Below the pieces are notes generated by a model, which was not told the origin of the DNA, did no database searches, and was given only the letters and a program-made list of their open reading frames with translations. From assembly GCA_947579665.1 (NCBI GenBank), contig CANPUZ010000061.1:434001-498000 (forward strand): 64,000 nucleotides of DNA, written 5' to 3'. Positions 26,701-39,336 of the stretch are shown piece by piece. Positions within the stretch are counted from its first letter, which is position 1; each line of letters opens with the position of its first letter. Origin of the DNA: Sympetrum striolatum (Eukaryota > Arthropoda > Insecta > Odonata > Libellulidae). Both the position numbers and the translations under genes were made by a program.

Positions 26701-27119
26701 ACGCTTTTTTAGATCAAAATGCAAGAAAATCATCAAAATTAAGGAAACAAAGGGGATAAAGATTGAAATTTCGCTAAAATTCACAGTTCTCGACACTTTT
26801 ATAGATCAAAACGCAAGAAAATGACCAAAATTAAGGAAAAAAATGGGATAATGATTGAAATTTCGCTAAAATTCTTTGTTTTCGACGCTTTTTTAAATCA
26901 AAATGCAAGAAAATGACGAAAATTAAGGAAGAAAAGGGGATAAAGATTGAAATTTCGCTTATATTCTCAGTTTTCGACGCTTTTTAAGATCAAAATGCAA
27001 GAAAATTATGAAAATTACGGAAAAAAAGGGGATAAAGATTGAAATTTGGCTAAAATTCCCAGTTTTCGACTCTTTTTTAGATCAAAATGCAAGAAAATGA
27101 CGAAAATTAAGGAAAAAAA
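23721..27119. repeat. HOR cycle of 37 units, m7 to m34 complete
   Basis: The best reference for the m25-m28 block: m25 25376 (90 bp), m26 25466 (starts gtgg), m27 25559 (starts ggat), m28 25651, m29 25743. After m34 it jumps to m40 at 26292, whose start reads ataaaaattctaattt, then m41, m42 and m1 to m6. m35-m39 are absent. The part up to 26291 is repeated at 48,972-51,446, where m28 is lost. Confidence 0.9.
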
Positions 27120-28315
27120 GGGGATAATAATTGAAATGTCGCTAAAATTCTCAGTTTTCGACGCTTTTTTAGATCAAAATGCAAGAAAATGAAGAAAATT
27201 AAGGAAAAAAAGGGGATAAAGATTGAAATTTCGCTAAAATTCTTAATTTTCGACGCTTTTTTTGATCAAAATGCATGAAAATGACCAAAATTAAGGAAAA
27301 AAAGGGGATAAAGATTGAAATTTCGCTAAAATTCACAGTTTTCGACGCTTTTTTAGATCAAAATGCAAGAAAATGACCAAAATTAAGGAAAAAAAGGGGA
27401 TCAAAATTGAAATTTCTCTAAAATTCTCAGTTTTCGACGCTTTTTTAGATCAAAATGCAAGAAAATGACGAAAATTAAGGAAAAAAAGGGGATAAAGATT
27501 GAAATTTCGCTAAAATTCTTAGTTTTCGACGCTTTTTTTGATCAAAATGCAAGAAAATGACCAAAATTAAGGAAAAAAAGGGGATAAAGATTGAAATTTC
27601 ACTAAAATTCTTAGTTTTCGACGCTTTTTTTGATCAAAATGCAAGAAAATGACCAAAATTAAGGAAAAAAAGGGGATAAAGGTTGAAATTTCGCTAAAAT
27701 TCTTAGCTCTGGACGCTTTTTTTGATCAAAATGCAAGAAAATGACGAAAATTAAGGAAAAAAAGAGGATAAAGATTGAAATTTCGCTAAAATTCTCAGTT
27801 TTCGACGCTTTTTTTGATCAAAATGCAAGAAAATGACCGAAATTAAGGAAAAAAAGGGTATAAAAATTGAAATTTCTCTAAAATTCTCAGTTTTCGACGC
27901 TTTTTTAGATCAAAATGCAAGAAAATCATCAAAATTAAGGAAACAAAGGGGATAAAGATTGAAATTTCGCTAAAATTCACAGTTTTCGACACTTTTATTG
28001 ATCAAAACGCAAGAAAATGACCAAAATTAAGGAAAAAAATGGGATAATGATTGAAATTTCGCTAAAATTCTTTGTTTTCGACGCTTTTTTAAATCAAAAT
28101 GCAAGAAAATGACGAAAATTAAGGAAGAAAAGGGGATAAAGATTGAAATTTCGCTTATATTCTCAGTTTTCGACGCTTTTTAAGATCAAAATGCAAGAAA
28201 ATTATGAAAATTACGGAAAAAAAGGGGATAAAGATTGAAATTTGGCTAAAATTCCCAGTTTTCGACTCTTTTTTAGATCAAAATGCAAGAAAATGACGAA
28301 AATTAAGGAAAAAAA
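27120..28315. repeat. Short 13-unit HOR cycle
   Basis: m7, m8, m9, m10, m11, then directly m41, m42, m1 to m6, 1,196 bp. The same 13-unit form returns at 31072-32267 (again 1,196 bp) and 41810-43008 (1,199 bp), so the 29-unit loss happened once and was then copied. Confidence 0.92.
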
Positions 28316-31071
28316 GGGGATAATAATTGAAATGTCGCTAAAATTCTCAGTTTTCGACGCTTTTTTAGATCAAAATGCAAGAAAATGAAGAAAATTAAGG
28401 AAAAAAAGGGGATAAAGATTGAAATTTCGCTAAAATTCTTAATTTTCGACGCTTTTTTTGATCAAAATGCATGAAAATGACCAAAATTAAGGAAAAAAAG
28501 GGGATAAAGATTGAAATTTCGCTAAAATTCACAGTTTTCGACGCTTTTTTAGATCAAAATGCAAGAAAATGACCAAAATTAAGGAAAAAAAGGTGATCAA
28601 AATTGAAATTTCTCTAAAATTCTCAGTTTTCGACGCTTTTTTAGATCAAAATGCAAGAAAATGACGAAAATTAAGGAAAAAAAGGGGAAAAAGATTGAAA
28701 TTTCGCTAAAATTCTTAGTTTTCGACGCTTTTTTTGATCAAAATGCAAGAAAATGACCAAAATTAAGGAAAAAAAGGGGATAAAGGTTGAAATTTCGCTA
28801 AAATTCTTAGTTCTCGACGCTTTTTTTGATCAAAATGCAAGAAAATGACGAAAATTAAGGAAAAAAAGGGGATAAAGATTGAAATTTTGCTAAAATTCTC
28901 AGTTTTCGACGCTTTTTTTGATCAAAATGCAAGAAAATGACAAAAATTAAGGAAAAAAAGGGGATAAAAATAGAAATTTCTCTAAAATTCCTAGTTTTCG
29001 ACGGTTTTTTAGATCAAAATGCAAGAAAATTACCAAAATTAAGGAAAAAAAGGGGATAAAGTTTTAAATTCGCTAAAATTCACAGTTTTCGACGCATTTT
29101 TAGATCAAAACCCAAGAAAATGACCAAAATTAAGGAAAAAAAGGGGATAAAGATTGAAATTTCGCTAAAATTCTTAGTTTTCGACGCTTTTTTTGATCAA
29201 AATGAAATAAAATGACCAAAATTAAGGAAAAAAAGGGGATAAAGGTTGAAATTTCGCTAAAATTCTTAGTTCTCGACGCTTTTTTTGATCAAAATGCAAG
29301 AAAATGACGAAAATTAAGGAAAAAAAGGGGATAAAGATTTAAATTTCTTTAGAATTCACAGTTTTCGACGCTTTTTTTGATCAAAATGAAAGAAAATGAC
29401 CAAAATTAAGGAAAAAAAGGGGATAAAAATTGATATTTCTCTAAAATTCTCAGTTTTCGACGCTTTTTTAGTTAAAAATGCAAGAAAATGACCAAATTTA
29501 AGGAAAAAAAGGGGATAAAGATTGAAATTTCGCTAAAATTCTCAGTTTTCGACGCTATTTTTGATCAAAATGCAAGAAAATGACCAAAATTAAGGAAAAA
29601 AAGGGGAAAAAGATTGAAATTTCGCTAAAATTCTCAGTTTTCGACGCTTTTTTAGATCAAAATGCAAGAAAATGACCAAAATTAAGGAAAAAAAGGGGAT
29701 AAAGATTGAAATTTCGCTAAAATTCTTAGTTTTCGACTCTTTTTTTGATCAAAATGCAAGAAAATGACGAAAATTAAGGAAAAAAAGGGGATAAAGATTG
29801 AAATTTCACTAAGTTCTCAGTTTTCGACGCTTTTTTGATCAAAATGCAAGAAAATGACCAAAATTAAGGAAAAAAAGTGGATAAAGATTGAAATTTCGCT
29901 AAAATTCTTAGTTTTCGACGCTTTTTTTGATCAAAATGCAAGAAAATGACGAAAATTAAGGAAAAAAAAGGATATTAAGATTGAAATTTCGCTAAAGTAC
30001 TCAGTTTTCGACGCTTTTTTTGATCAAAATGCAAGAAAATGACCAAAATTAAGGAAAATAAGGGGATAAAGATTGAAATTTCGCTAAAATTCTTAGTTTT
30101 CGACGCTTTTTTAGATCAAAATGCAAGAAAATGACGAAAATTAAGGAAGAAAAGGGGAAAAAGATTGAAATTTCACTAAAATTCTCAGTTTTCGACGCTT
30201 TTTTTGATCAAAATGCAAGAAAATGACGAAAATAAAGGAAAGAAAGGGGATAAAGATTGAAATTCGCTAAAATTCTTTGTTTTCGACGCTTTTTCAGATC
30301 AAAATGCAAGAAAATGACGAAAATTAAGGAAAAAAAGGGGATAAAGATTGAAATTTCGCTAAAATTCTTAGTATTCGACGCTTTTTTTGATCAAAATGCA
30401 AGAAAATGACGAAAATTAAGGAAAAAAGGGGATAAAGATTGAAATTTCGCTAAAATTCCCAGATTTCGACTCTTTTTTAGATCAAAATGCAAGAAAATGA
30501 CGTAAATAAGGAAAAAAAAGGGGATAAAGATTTAAATGTGGCTAAAATTCTCAGTTTTCGACGCTTTTTTTGATCAAAATGCAAGAAAATGACCGAAATT
30601 AAGGAAAAAAAGGGTATAAAAATTGAAATTTCTCTAAAATTCTCAGTTTTCGACGCTTTTTTAGATCAAAATGCAAGAAAATCATCAAAATTAAGGAAAC
30701 AAAGGGGATAAAGATTGAAATTTCGCTAAAATTCACAGTTCTCGACACTTTTATAGATCAAAACGCAAGAAAATGACCAAAATTAAGGAAAAAAATGGGA
30801 TAATGATTGAAATTTCGCTAAAATTCTTTGTTTTCGACGCTTTTTTAAATCAAAATGCAAGAAAATGACGAAAATTAAGGAAGAAAAGGGGATAAAGATT
30901 GAAATTTCGCTTATATTCTCAGTTTTCGACGCTTTTTAAGATCAAAATGCAAGAAAATTATGAAAATTACGGAAAAAAAGGGGATAAAGATTGAAATTTG
31001 GCTAAAATTCCCAGTTTTCGACTCTTTTTTAGATCAAAATGCAAGAAAATGACGAAAATTAAGGAAAAAAA
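28316..31071. repeat. HOR cycle of 30 units with an m33/m1 hybrid
   Basis: m7 to m22, then m25 to m32 (m23 and m24 missing; the m25 copy reads ttcactaagttc), then a hybrid at 30520-30611 that begins as m33 (aaatgtggc) and ends as m1 (accgaaatt), then m2 to m6. The cycle at 39337-41809 has the same m22/m25 join and the same hybrid. Confidence 0.9.
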
Positions 31072-32267
31072 GGGGATAATAATTGAAATGTCGCTAAAAT
31101 TCTCAGTTTTCGACGCTTTTTTAGATCAAAATGCAAGAAAATGAAGAAAATTAAGGAAAAAAAGGGGATAAAGATTGAAATTTCGCTAAAATTCTTAATT
31201 TTCGACGCTTTTTTTGATCAAAATGCATGAAAATGACCAAAATTAAGGAAAAAAAGGGGATAAAGATTGAAATTTCGCTAAAATTCACAGTTTTCGACGC
31301 TTTTTTAGATCAAAATGCAAGAAAATGACCAAAATTAAGGAAAAAAAGGGGATCAAAATTGAAATTTCTCTAAAATTCTCAGTTTTCGACGCTTTTTTAG
31401 ATCAAAATGCAAGAAAATGACGAAAATTAAGGAAAAAAAGGGGATAAATATTGAAATTTCGCTAAAATTCTTAGTTTTCGACGCTTTTTTTGATCAAAAT
31501 GCAAGAAAATGACCAAAATTAAGGAAAAAAAGGGGATAAAGATTGAAATTTCACTAAAATTCTTAGTTTTCGACGCTTTTTTTGATCAAAATGCAAGAAA
31601 ATGACCAAAATTAAGGAAAAAAAGGGGATAAAGGTTGAAATTTCGCTAAAATTCTTAGCTCTGGACGCTTTTTTTGATCAAAATGCAAGAAAATGACGAA
31701 AATTAAGGAAAAAAAGAGGATAAAGATTGAAATTTCGCTAAAATTCTCAGTTTTCGACGCTTTTTTTGATCAAAATGCAAGAAAATGACCGAAATTAAGG
31801 AAAAAAAGGGTATAAAAATTGAACTTTCTCTAAAATTCTCAGTTTTCGACGCTTTTTTAGATCAAAATGCAAGAAAATCATCAAAATTAAGGAAACAAAG
31901 GGGATAAAGATTGAAATTTCGCTAAAATTCACAGTTTTCGACACTTTTATAGATCAAAACGCAAGAAAATGACCAAAATTAAGGAAAAAAATGGGATAAT
32001 GATTGAAATTTCGCTAAAATTCTTTGTTTTCGACGCTTTTTTAAATCAAAATGCAAGAAAATGACGAAAATTAAGGAAGAAAAGGGGATAAAGATTGAAA
32101 TTTCGCTTATATTCTCAGTTTTCGACGCTTTTTAAGATCAAAATGCAAGAAAATTATGAAAATTACGGAAAAAAAGGGGATAAAGATTGAAATTTGGCTA
32201 AAATTCCCAGTTTTCGACTCTTTTTTAGATCAAAATGCAAGAAAATGACGAAAATTAAGGAAAAAAA
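31072..32267. repeat. Short 13-unit HOR cycle, second copy
   Basis: Same unit series as 27120-28315 at an offset of 3,952 bp. Small differences include ggggataaatattg in m11 (about 31,440) and aactttctc in m2 (about 31,822). Confidence 0.92.
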
Positions 32268-35200
32268 GGGGATAATAATTGAAATGTCGCTAAAATTCTC
32301 AGTTTTCGACGCTTTTTTAGATCAAAATGCAAGAAAATGAAGAAAATTAAGGAAAAAAAGGGGATAAAGATTGAAATTTCGCTAAAATTCTTAATTTTCG
32401 ACGCTTTTTTTGATCAAAATGCATGAAAATGACCAAAATTAAGGAAAAAAAGGGGATAAAGATTGAAATTTCGCTAAAATTCACAGTTTTCGACGCTTTT
32501 TTAGATCAAAATGCAAGAAAATGACCAAAATTAAGGAAAAAAAGGTGATCAAAATTGAAATTTCTCTAAAATTCTCAGTTTTCGACGCTTTTTTAGATCA
32601 AAATGCAAGAAAATGACGAAAATTAAGGAAAAAAAGGGGATAAAGATTGAAATTTCGCTAAAATTCTTAGTTTTCGACGCTTTTTTTGATCAAAATGCAA
32701 GAAAATGACCAAAATTAAGGAAAAAAAGGGGATAAAGGTTGAAATTTCGCTAAAATTCTTAGTTCTCGACGCTTTTTTTGATCAAAATGCAAGAAAATGA
32801 CGAAAATTAAGGAAAAAAAGGGGATAAAGATTGAAATTTTGCTAAAATTCTCAGTTTTCGACGCTTTTTTTGATCAAAATGCAAGAAAATGACAAAAATT
32901 AAGGAAAAAAAGGGGATAAAAATAGAAATTTCTCTAAAATTCCTAGTTTTCGACGGTTTTTTAGATCAAAATGCAAGAAAATTACCAAAATTAAGGAAAA
33001 AAAGGGGATTAAGTTTTAAATTCGCTAAAATTCACAGTTTTCGACGCATTTTTAGATCAAAACCCAAGAAAATGACCAAAATTAAGGAAAAAAAGGGGAT
33101 AAAGATTGAAATTTCGCTAAAATTCTTAGTTTTCGACGCTTTTTTTGATCAAAATGAAAGAAAATGACCAAAATTAAGGAAAATAAGGGGATAAAGGTTG
33201 AAATTTCGCTAAAATTCTTAGTTCTCGACGCTTTTTTTGATCAAAATGCAAGAAAATGACGAAAATTAAGGAAAAAAAGGGGATAAAGATTTAAATTTCT
33301 TTAGAATTCACAGTTTTCGACGCTTTTTTTGATCAAAATGCAAGAAAATGACCAAAATTAAGGAAAAAAAGGGGATAAAAATTGATATTTCTCTAAAATT
33401 CTCAGTTTTCGACGCTTTTTTAGTTAAAAATGCAAGAAAATGACCAAAATTAAGGAAAAAAAGGGGATAAAGATTGAAATTTCGCTAAAATTCTCAGTTT
33501 TCGACGCTATTTTTGATCAAAATGCAAGAAAATGACCAAAATTAAGGAAAAAAAGGGGAAAAAGATTGAAATTTCGCTAAAATTCTCAGTTTTCGACGCT
33601 TTTTTAGATCAAAATGCAAGAAAATGACCAAAATTAAGGAAAAAAAGGGGATAAAGATTGAAATTTCGCTAAAATTCTTAGTTTTCGACTCTTTTTTTGA
33701 TCAAAATGCAAGAAAATGACGAAATTTAATGAAAAAAAGGGGATAAAGTTTGAAATTTCGCTAAAATTCTTAGTTTTCGACGCTTTTTTTGATCAAAATG
33801 CAAGAAAATGAACAAAATTAAGGAAAATAAGGGGATAAAAATTGAAATTTCGCTATAATTCTCAGTTCTCGACGCTTTTTTTGATCAAAATGCAAGAAAA
33901 TTACGAAAATTAAGGAAAAAAAGGGGATAAAGATTGAAATTTCACTAAAATTCTCAGTTTTCGACGCTTTTTTTGATCAAAATGCAAGAAAATGACGAAA
34001 ATAAAGGAAAGAAAGGGGATAAAGATTGAAATTCGCTAAAATTCTTTGTTTTCGACGCTTTTTCAGATCAAAATGCAAGAAAATGACGAAAATTAAGGAA
34101 AAAAAGGGGATAAAGATTGAAATTTCGCTAAAATTCTTAGTATTCGACGCTTTTTTTGATCAAAATGCAAGAAAATGACGAAAATTAAGGAAAAAAGGGG
34201 ATAAAGATTGAAATTTCGCTAAAATTCCCAGATTTCGACTCTTTTTTAGATCAAAATGCAAGAAAATGACGTAAATAAGGAAAAAAAAGGGGATAAAGAT
34301 TTAAATGTGGCTAAAATTCTCAGTTTTCGACACTTTTTTAGATCAAAATGCAAATAAGTGACGAAAATTAAGGAAAAAAAGGGGATAAAAATTTAAATTT
34401 AGCTAAGATTATCCTTTTGGACGCTTTTTTTGATGAAAATGCAAGAAAATGAAGAAAATTACGGAAAAAAAGGGGATAAAGATTGAAATTTCGCTAAAAT
34501 TCTTAGTTTTCTACACTTTTTTGGATCAAAATGCAAGAAAATGACGAAAATAAAGGAAAGGAAGGGGATAAAGATTGAAATTCGCTAAAATTCTTTGTTT
34601 TCGACGCTTTTTTAGATCAAAATGCAAGAAAATGACGAAAATTAAGGAAAAAAAGGGGATTAAGATTGAAATTTCGCTAAAATTCTTAGTATTCGACGCT
34701 TTTTTTGATCAAAATGCAAGAAAATGACGAAAATTACGGAAAAAAAGGGGATAAAGATTGAAATTTTGCTAAAATTGTTAGTTTTCGACGCCTTTTTTGA
34801 TCAAAATACAAGAAAATGACGAAAATTAAGGAAAAAAGGGGATAAAGATTGAAATTTCGCTAAAATTCTTAGTTTTCGACGCTGTTTTTGATCAAAATGC
34901 ATAAAATGACCAAAATTAAGGAAAAAAAGGGGATAAAAATTGAAATTTCGCTAAAATTCTCAGTTTTCGACGTTTTTTTTGATCAAAATGCAAGAAAATG
35001 ACGAAAATTAAGGAAAAAAAGGGGATAAAGATTGAAATTTCACTAAAATTCTTAGTTTTCGACGCTTTTTTTGATCAAAATGCAAGAAAATGACCAAATT
35101 TAAGGAAAAAAAGGGGATAAAGGTTGAAATTTCGCTAAAATTCTTACCTCTGGACGCTTTTTTTGATCAAAATGCAAGAAAATGACGAAAATTAAGGAAA

Positions 35201-35756
35201 AAAAGGGGATAAAGATTGAAATTTCGCTAAAATTCTCAGTTTTCGACGCTTTTTTTGATCAAAATGCAAGAAAATGACCGAAATTAAGGAAAAAAAGGGT
35301 ATAAAAATTGAAATTTCTCTAAAATTCTCAGTTTTCGACGCTTTTTTAGATCAAAATGCAAGAAAATCATCAAAATTAAGGAAACAAAGGGGATAAAGAT
35401 TGAAATTTCGCTAAAATTCACAGTTTTCGACACTTTTATAGATCAAAACGCAAGAAAATGACCAAAATTAAGGAAAAAAATGGGATAATGATTGAAATTT
35501 CGCTAAAATTCTTTGTTTTCGACGCTTTTTTAAATCAAAATGCAAGAAAATGACGAAAATTAAGGAAGAAAAGGGGATAAAGATTGAAATTTCGCTTATA
35601 TTCTCAGTTTTCGACGCTTTTTAAGATCAAAATGCAAGAAAATTATGAAAATTACGGAAAAAAAGGGGATAAAGATTGAAATTTGGCTAAAATTCCCAGT
35701 TTTCGACTCTTTTTTAGATCAAAATGCAAGAAAATGACGAAAATTAAGGAAAAAAA
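32268..35756. repeat. HOR cycle of 38 units, reference for m29 to m42
   Basis: Unit starts: m7 32268, m8 32360, m9 32452, m10 32544, m11 32636, m12 32728, m13 32820, m14 32912, m15 33004, m16 33095, m17 33187, m18 33279, m19 33371, m20 33463, m21 33555, m22 33647, m23 33739, m24 33831, m29 33923, m30 34015, m31 34106, m32 34197, m33 34289, m34 34381, m35 34472, m36 34564, m37 34655, m38 34747, m39 34838, m40 34929, m41 35021, m42 35113, m1 35205, m2 35297, m3 35389, m4 35481, m5 35573, m6 35665. m25-m28 are absent. The next cycle repeats it in tandem. Confidence 0.93.
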
Positions 35757-38700
35757 GGGGATAATAATTGAAATGTCGCTAAAATTCTCAGTTTTCGACG
35801 CTTTTTTAGATCAAAATGCAAGAAAATGAAGAAAATTAAGGAAAAAAAGGGGATAAAGATTGAAATTTCGCTAAAATTCTTAATTTTCGACGCTTTTTTT
35901 GATCAAAATGCATGAAAATGACCAAAATTAAGGAAAAAAAGGGGATAAAGATTGAAATTTCGCTAAAATTCACAGTTTTCGACGCTTTTTTAGATCAAAA
36001 TGCAAGAAAATGACCAAAATTAAGGAAAAAAAGGTGATCAAAATTGAAATTTCTCTAAAATTCTCAGTTTTCGACGCTTTTTTAGATCAAAATGCAAGAA
36101 AATGACGAAAATTAAGGAAAAAAAGGGGATAAAGATTGAAATTTCGCTAAAATTCTTAGTTTTCGACGCTTTTTTTGATCAAAATGCAAGAAAATGACCA
36201 AAATTAAGGAAAAAAAGGGGATAAAGGTTGAAATTTCGCTAAAATTCTTAGTTCTCGACGCTTTTTTTGATCAAAATGCAAGAAAATGACGAAAATTAAG
36301 GAAAAAAAGGGGATAAAGATTGAAATTTTGCTAAAATTCTCAGTTTTCGACGCTTTTTTTGATCAAAATGCAAGAAAATGACAAAAATTAAGGAAAAAAA
36401 GGGGATAAAAATAGAAATTTCTCTAAAATTCCTAGTTTTCGACGGTTTTTTAGATCAAAATGCAAGAAAATTACCAAAATTAAGGAAAAAAAGGGGATTA
36501 AGTTTTAAATTCGCTAAAATTCACAGTTTTCGACGCATTTTTAGATCAAAACCCAAGAAAATGACCAAAATTAAGGAAAAAAAGGGGATAAAGATTGAAA
36601 TTTCGCTAAAATTCTTAGTTTTCGACGCTTTTTTTGATCAAAATGAAAGAAAATGACCAAAATTAAGGAAAATAAGGGGATAAAGGTTGAAATTTCGCTA
36701 AAATTCTTAGTTCTCGACGCTTTTTTTGATCAAAATGCAAGAAAATGACGAAAATTAAGGAAAAAAAGGGGATAAAGATTTAAATTTCTTTAGAATTCAC
36801 AGTTTTCGACGCTTTTTTTGATCAAAATGCAAGAAAATGACCAAAATTAAGGAAAAAAAGGGGATAAAAATTGATATTTCTCTAAAATCTCAGTTTTCGA
36901 CGCTTTTTTAGTTAAAAATGCAAGAAAATGACCAAAATTAAGGAAAATAAGGGGATAAAGGTTGAAATTTCTCTAAAATTCCTAGTTTTCGACGGTTTTT
37001 TAGATCAAAATGCAAGAAAATTACCAAAATTAAGGAAAAAAAGGGGATTAAGTTTTAAATTCGCTAAAATTCACAGTTTTCGACGCATTTTTAGATCAAA
37101 ACCCAAGAAAATGACCAAAATTAAGGAAAAAAAGGGGAAAAAGATTGAAATTTCGCTAAAATTCTCAGTTTTCGACGCTTTTTTAGATCAAAATGCAAGA
37201 AAATGACCAAAATTAAGGAAAAAAAGGGGATAAAGATTGAAATTTCGCTAAAATTCTTAGTTTTCGACTCTTTTTTTGATCAAAATGCAAGAAAATGACG
37301 AAATTTAATGAAAAAAAGGGGATAAAGTTTGAAATTTCGCTAAAATTCTTAGTTTTCGACGCTTTTTTTGATCAAAATGCAAGAAAATGAACAAAATTAA
37401 GGAAAATAAGGGGATAAAAATTGAAATTTCGCTATAATTCTCAGTTCTCGACGCTTTTTTTGATCAAAATGCAAGAAAATTACGAAAATTAAGGAAAAAA
37501 AGGGGATAAAGATTGAAATTTCACTAAAATTCTCAGTTTTCGACGCTTTTTTTGATCAAAATGCAAGAAAATGACGAAAATAAAGGAAAGAAAGGGGATA
37601 AAGATTGAAATTCGCTAAAATTCTTTGTTTTCGACGCTTTTTCAGATCAAAATGCAAGAAAATGACGAAAATTAAGGAAAAAAAGGGGATAAAGATTGAA
37701 ATTTCGCTAAAATTCTTAGTATTCGACGCTTTTTTTGATCAAAATGCAAGAAAATGACGAAAATTAAGGAAAAAAGGGGATAAAGATTGAAATTTCGCTA
37801 AAATTCCCAGATTTCGACTCTTTTTTAGATCAAAATGCAAGAAAATGACGTAAATAAGGAAAAAAAAGGGGATAAAGATTTAAATGTGGCTAAAATTCTC
37901 AGTTTTCGACACTTTTTTAGATCAAAATGCAAATAAGTGACGAAAATTAAGGAAAAAAAGGGGATAAAAATTTAAATTTAGCTAAGATTATCCTTTTGGA
38001 CGCTTTTTTTGATGAAAATGCAAGAAAATGAAGAAAATTACGGAAAAAAAGGGGATAAAGATTGAAATTTCGCTAAAATTCTTAGTTTTCTACACTTTTT
38101 TGGATCAAAATGCAAGAAAATGACGAAAATAAAGGAAAGGAAGGGGATAAAGATTGAAATTCGCTAAAATTCTTTGTTTTCGACGCTTTTTTAGATCAAA
38201 ATGCAAGAAAATGACGAAAATTAAGGAAAAAAAGGGGATTAAGATTGAAATTTCGCTAAAATTCTTAGTATTCGACGCTTTTTTTGATCAAAATGCAAGA
38301 AAATGACGAAAATTACGGAAAAAAAGGGGATAAAGATTGAAATTTTGCTAAAATTGTTAGTTTTCGACGCCTTTTTTGATCAAAATACAAGAAAATGACG
38401 AAAATTAAGGAAAAAAGGGGATAAAGATTGAAATTTCGCTAAAATTCTTAGTTTTCGACGCTGTTTTTGATCAAAATGCATAAAATGACCAAAATTAAGG
38501 AAAAAAAGGGGATAAAAATTGAAATTTCGCTAAAATTCTCAGTTTTCGACGTTTTTTTTTGATCAAAATGCAAGAAAATGACGAAAATTAAGGAAAAAAA
38601 GGGGATAAAGATTGAAATTTCACTAAAATTCTTAGTTTTCGACGCTTTTTTTGATCAAAATGCAAGAAAATGACCAAATTTAAGGAAAAAAAGGGGATAA

Positions 38701-39336
38701 AGGTTGAAATTTCGCTAAAATTCTTACCTCTGGACGCTTTTTTTGATCAAAATGCAAGAAAATGACGAAAATTAAGGAAAAAAAGGGGATAAAGATTGAA
38801 ATTTCGCTAAAATTCTCAGTTTTCGACGCTTTTTTTGATCAAAATGCAAGAAAATGACCGAAATTAAGGAAAAAAAGGGTATAAAAATTGAAATTTCTCT
38901 AAAATTCTCAGTTTTCGACGCTTTTTTAGATCAAAATGCAAGAAAATCATCAAAATTAAGGAAACAAAGGGGATAAAGATTGAAATTTCGCTAAAATTCA
39001 CAGTTTTCGACACTTTTATAGATCAAAACGCAAGAAAATGACCAAAATTAAGGAAACAAATGGGATAATGATTGAAATTTCGCTAAAATTCTTTGTTTTC
39101 GACGCTTTTTTAAATCAAAATGCAAGAAAATGACGAAAATTAAGGAAGAAAAGGGGATAAAGATTGAAATTTCACTTATATTCTCAGTTTTCGACGCTTT
39201 TTAAGATCAAAATGCAAGAAAATTATGAAAATTACGGAAAAAAAGGGGATAAAGATTGAAATTTGGCTAAAATTCCCAGTTTTCGACTCTTTTTTAGATC
39301 AAAATGCAAGAAAATGACGAAAATTAAGGAAAAAAA
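35757..39336. repeat. HOR cycle of 39 units, tandem copy with a local replacement
   Basis: Same series as 32268-35756 but one unit longer. At 36951-37133 two units (an m17/m14 hybrid and m15) stand where the sister copy has m20 alone. It shares the sister's private changes, for example cttacctctgg in m42 (about 38,725) and accaaattt in m41, so the two copies are close relatives. The other long cycle of this kind is 43009-46218. Confidence 0.92.
36951..37133. other. Two-unit replacement in place of m20
   Basis: The unit at 36951 starts like m17 (aataagggg, aaggttg) and continues like m14 (ttctctaaaattcctag, cgacgg). It is followed by m15 at 37043 and m21 at 37134. The sister cycle has m20 alone (33463-33554) between m19 and m21. 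The net gain of 91 bp equals the difference in cycle length (3,580 against 3,489). This looks like conversion or unequal exchange using a donor near 36,400-36,550. Confidence 0.85.
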
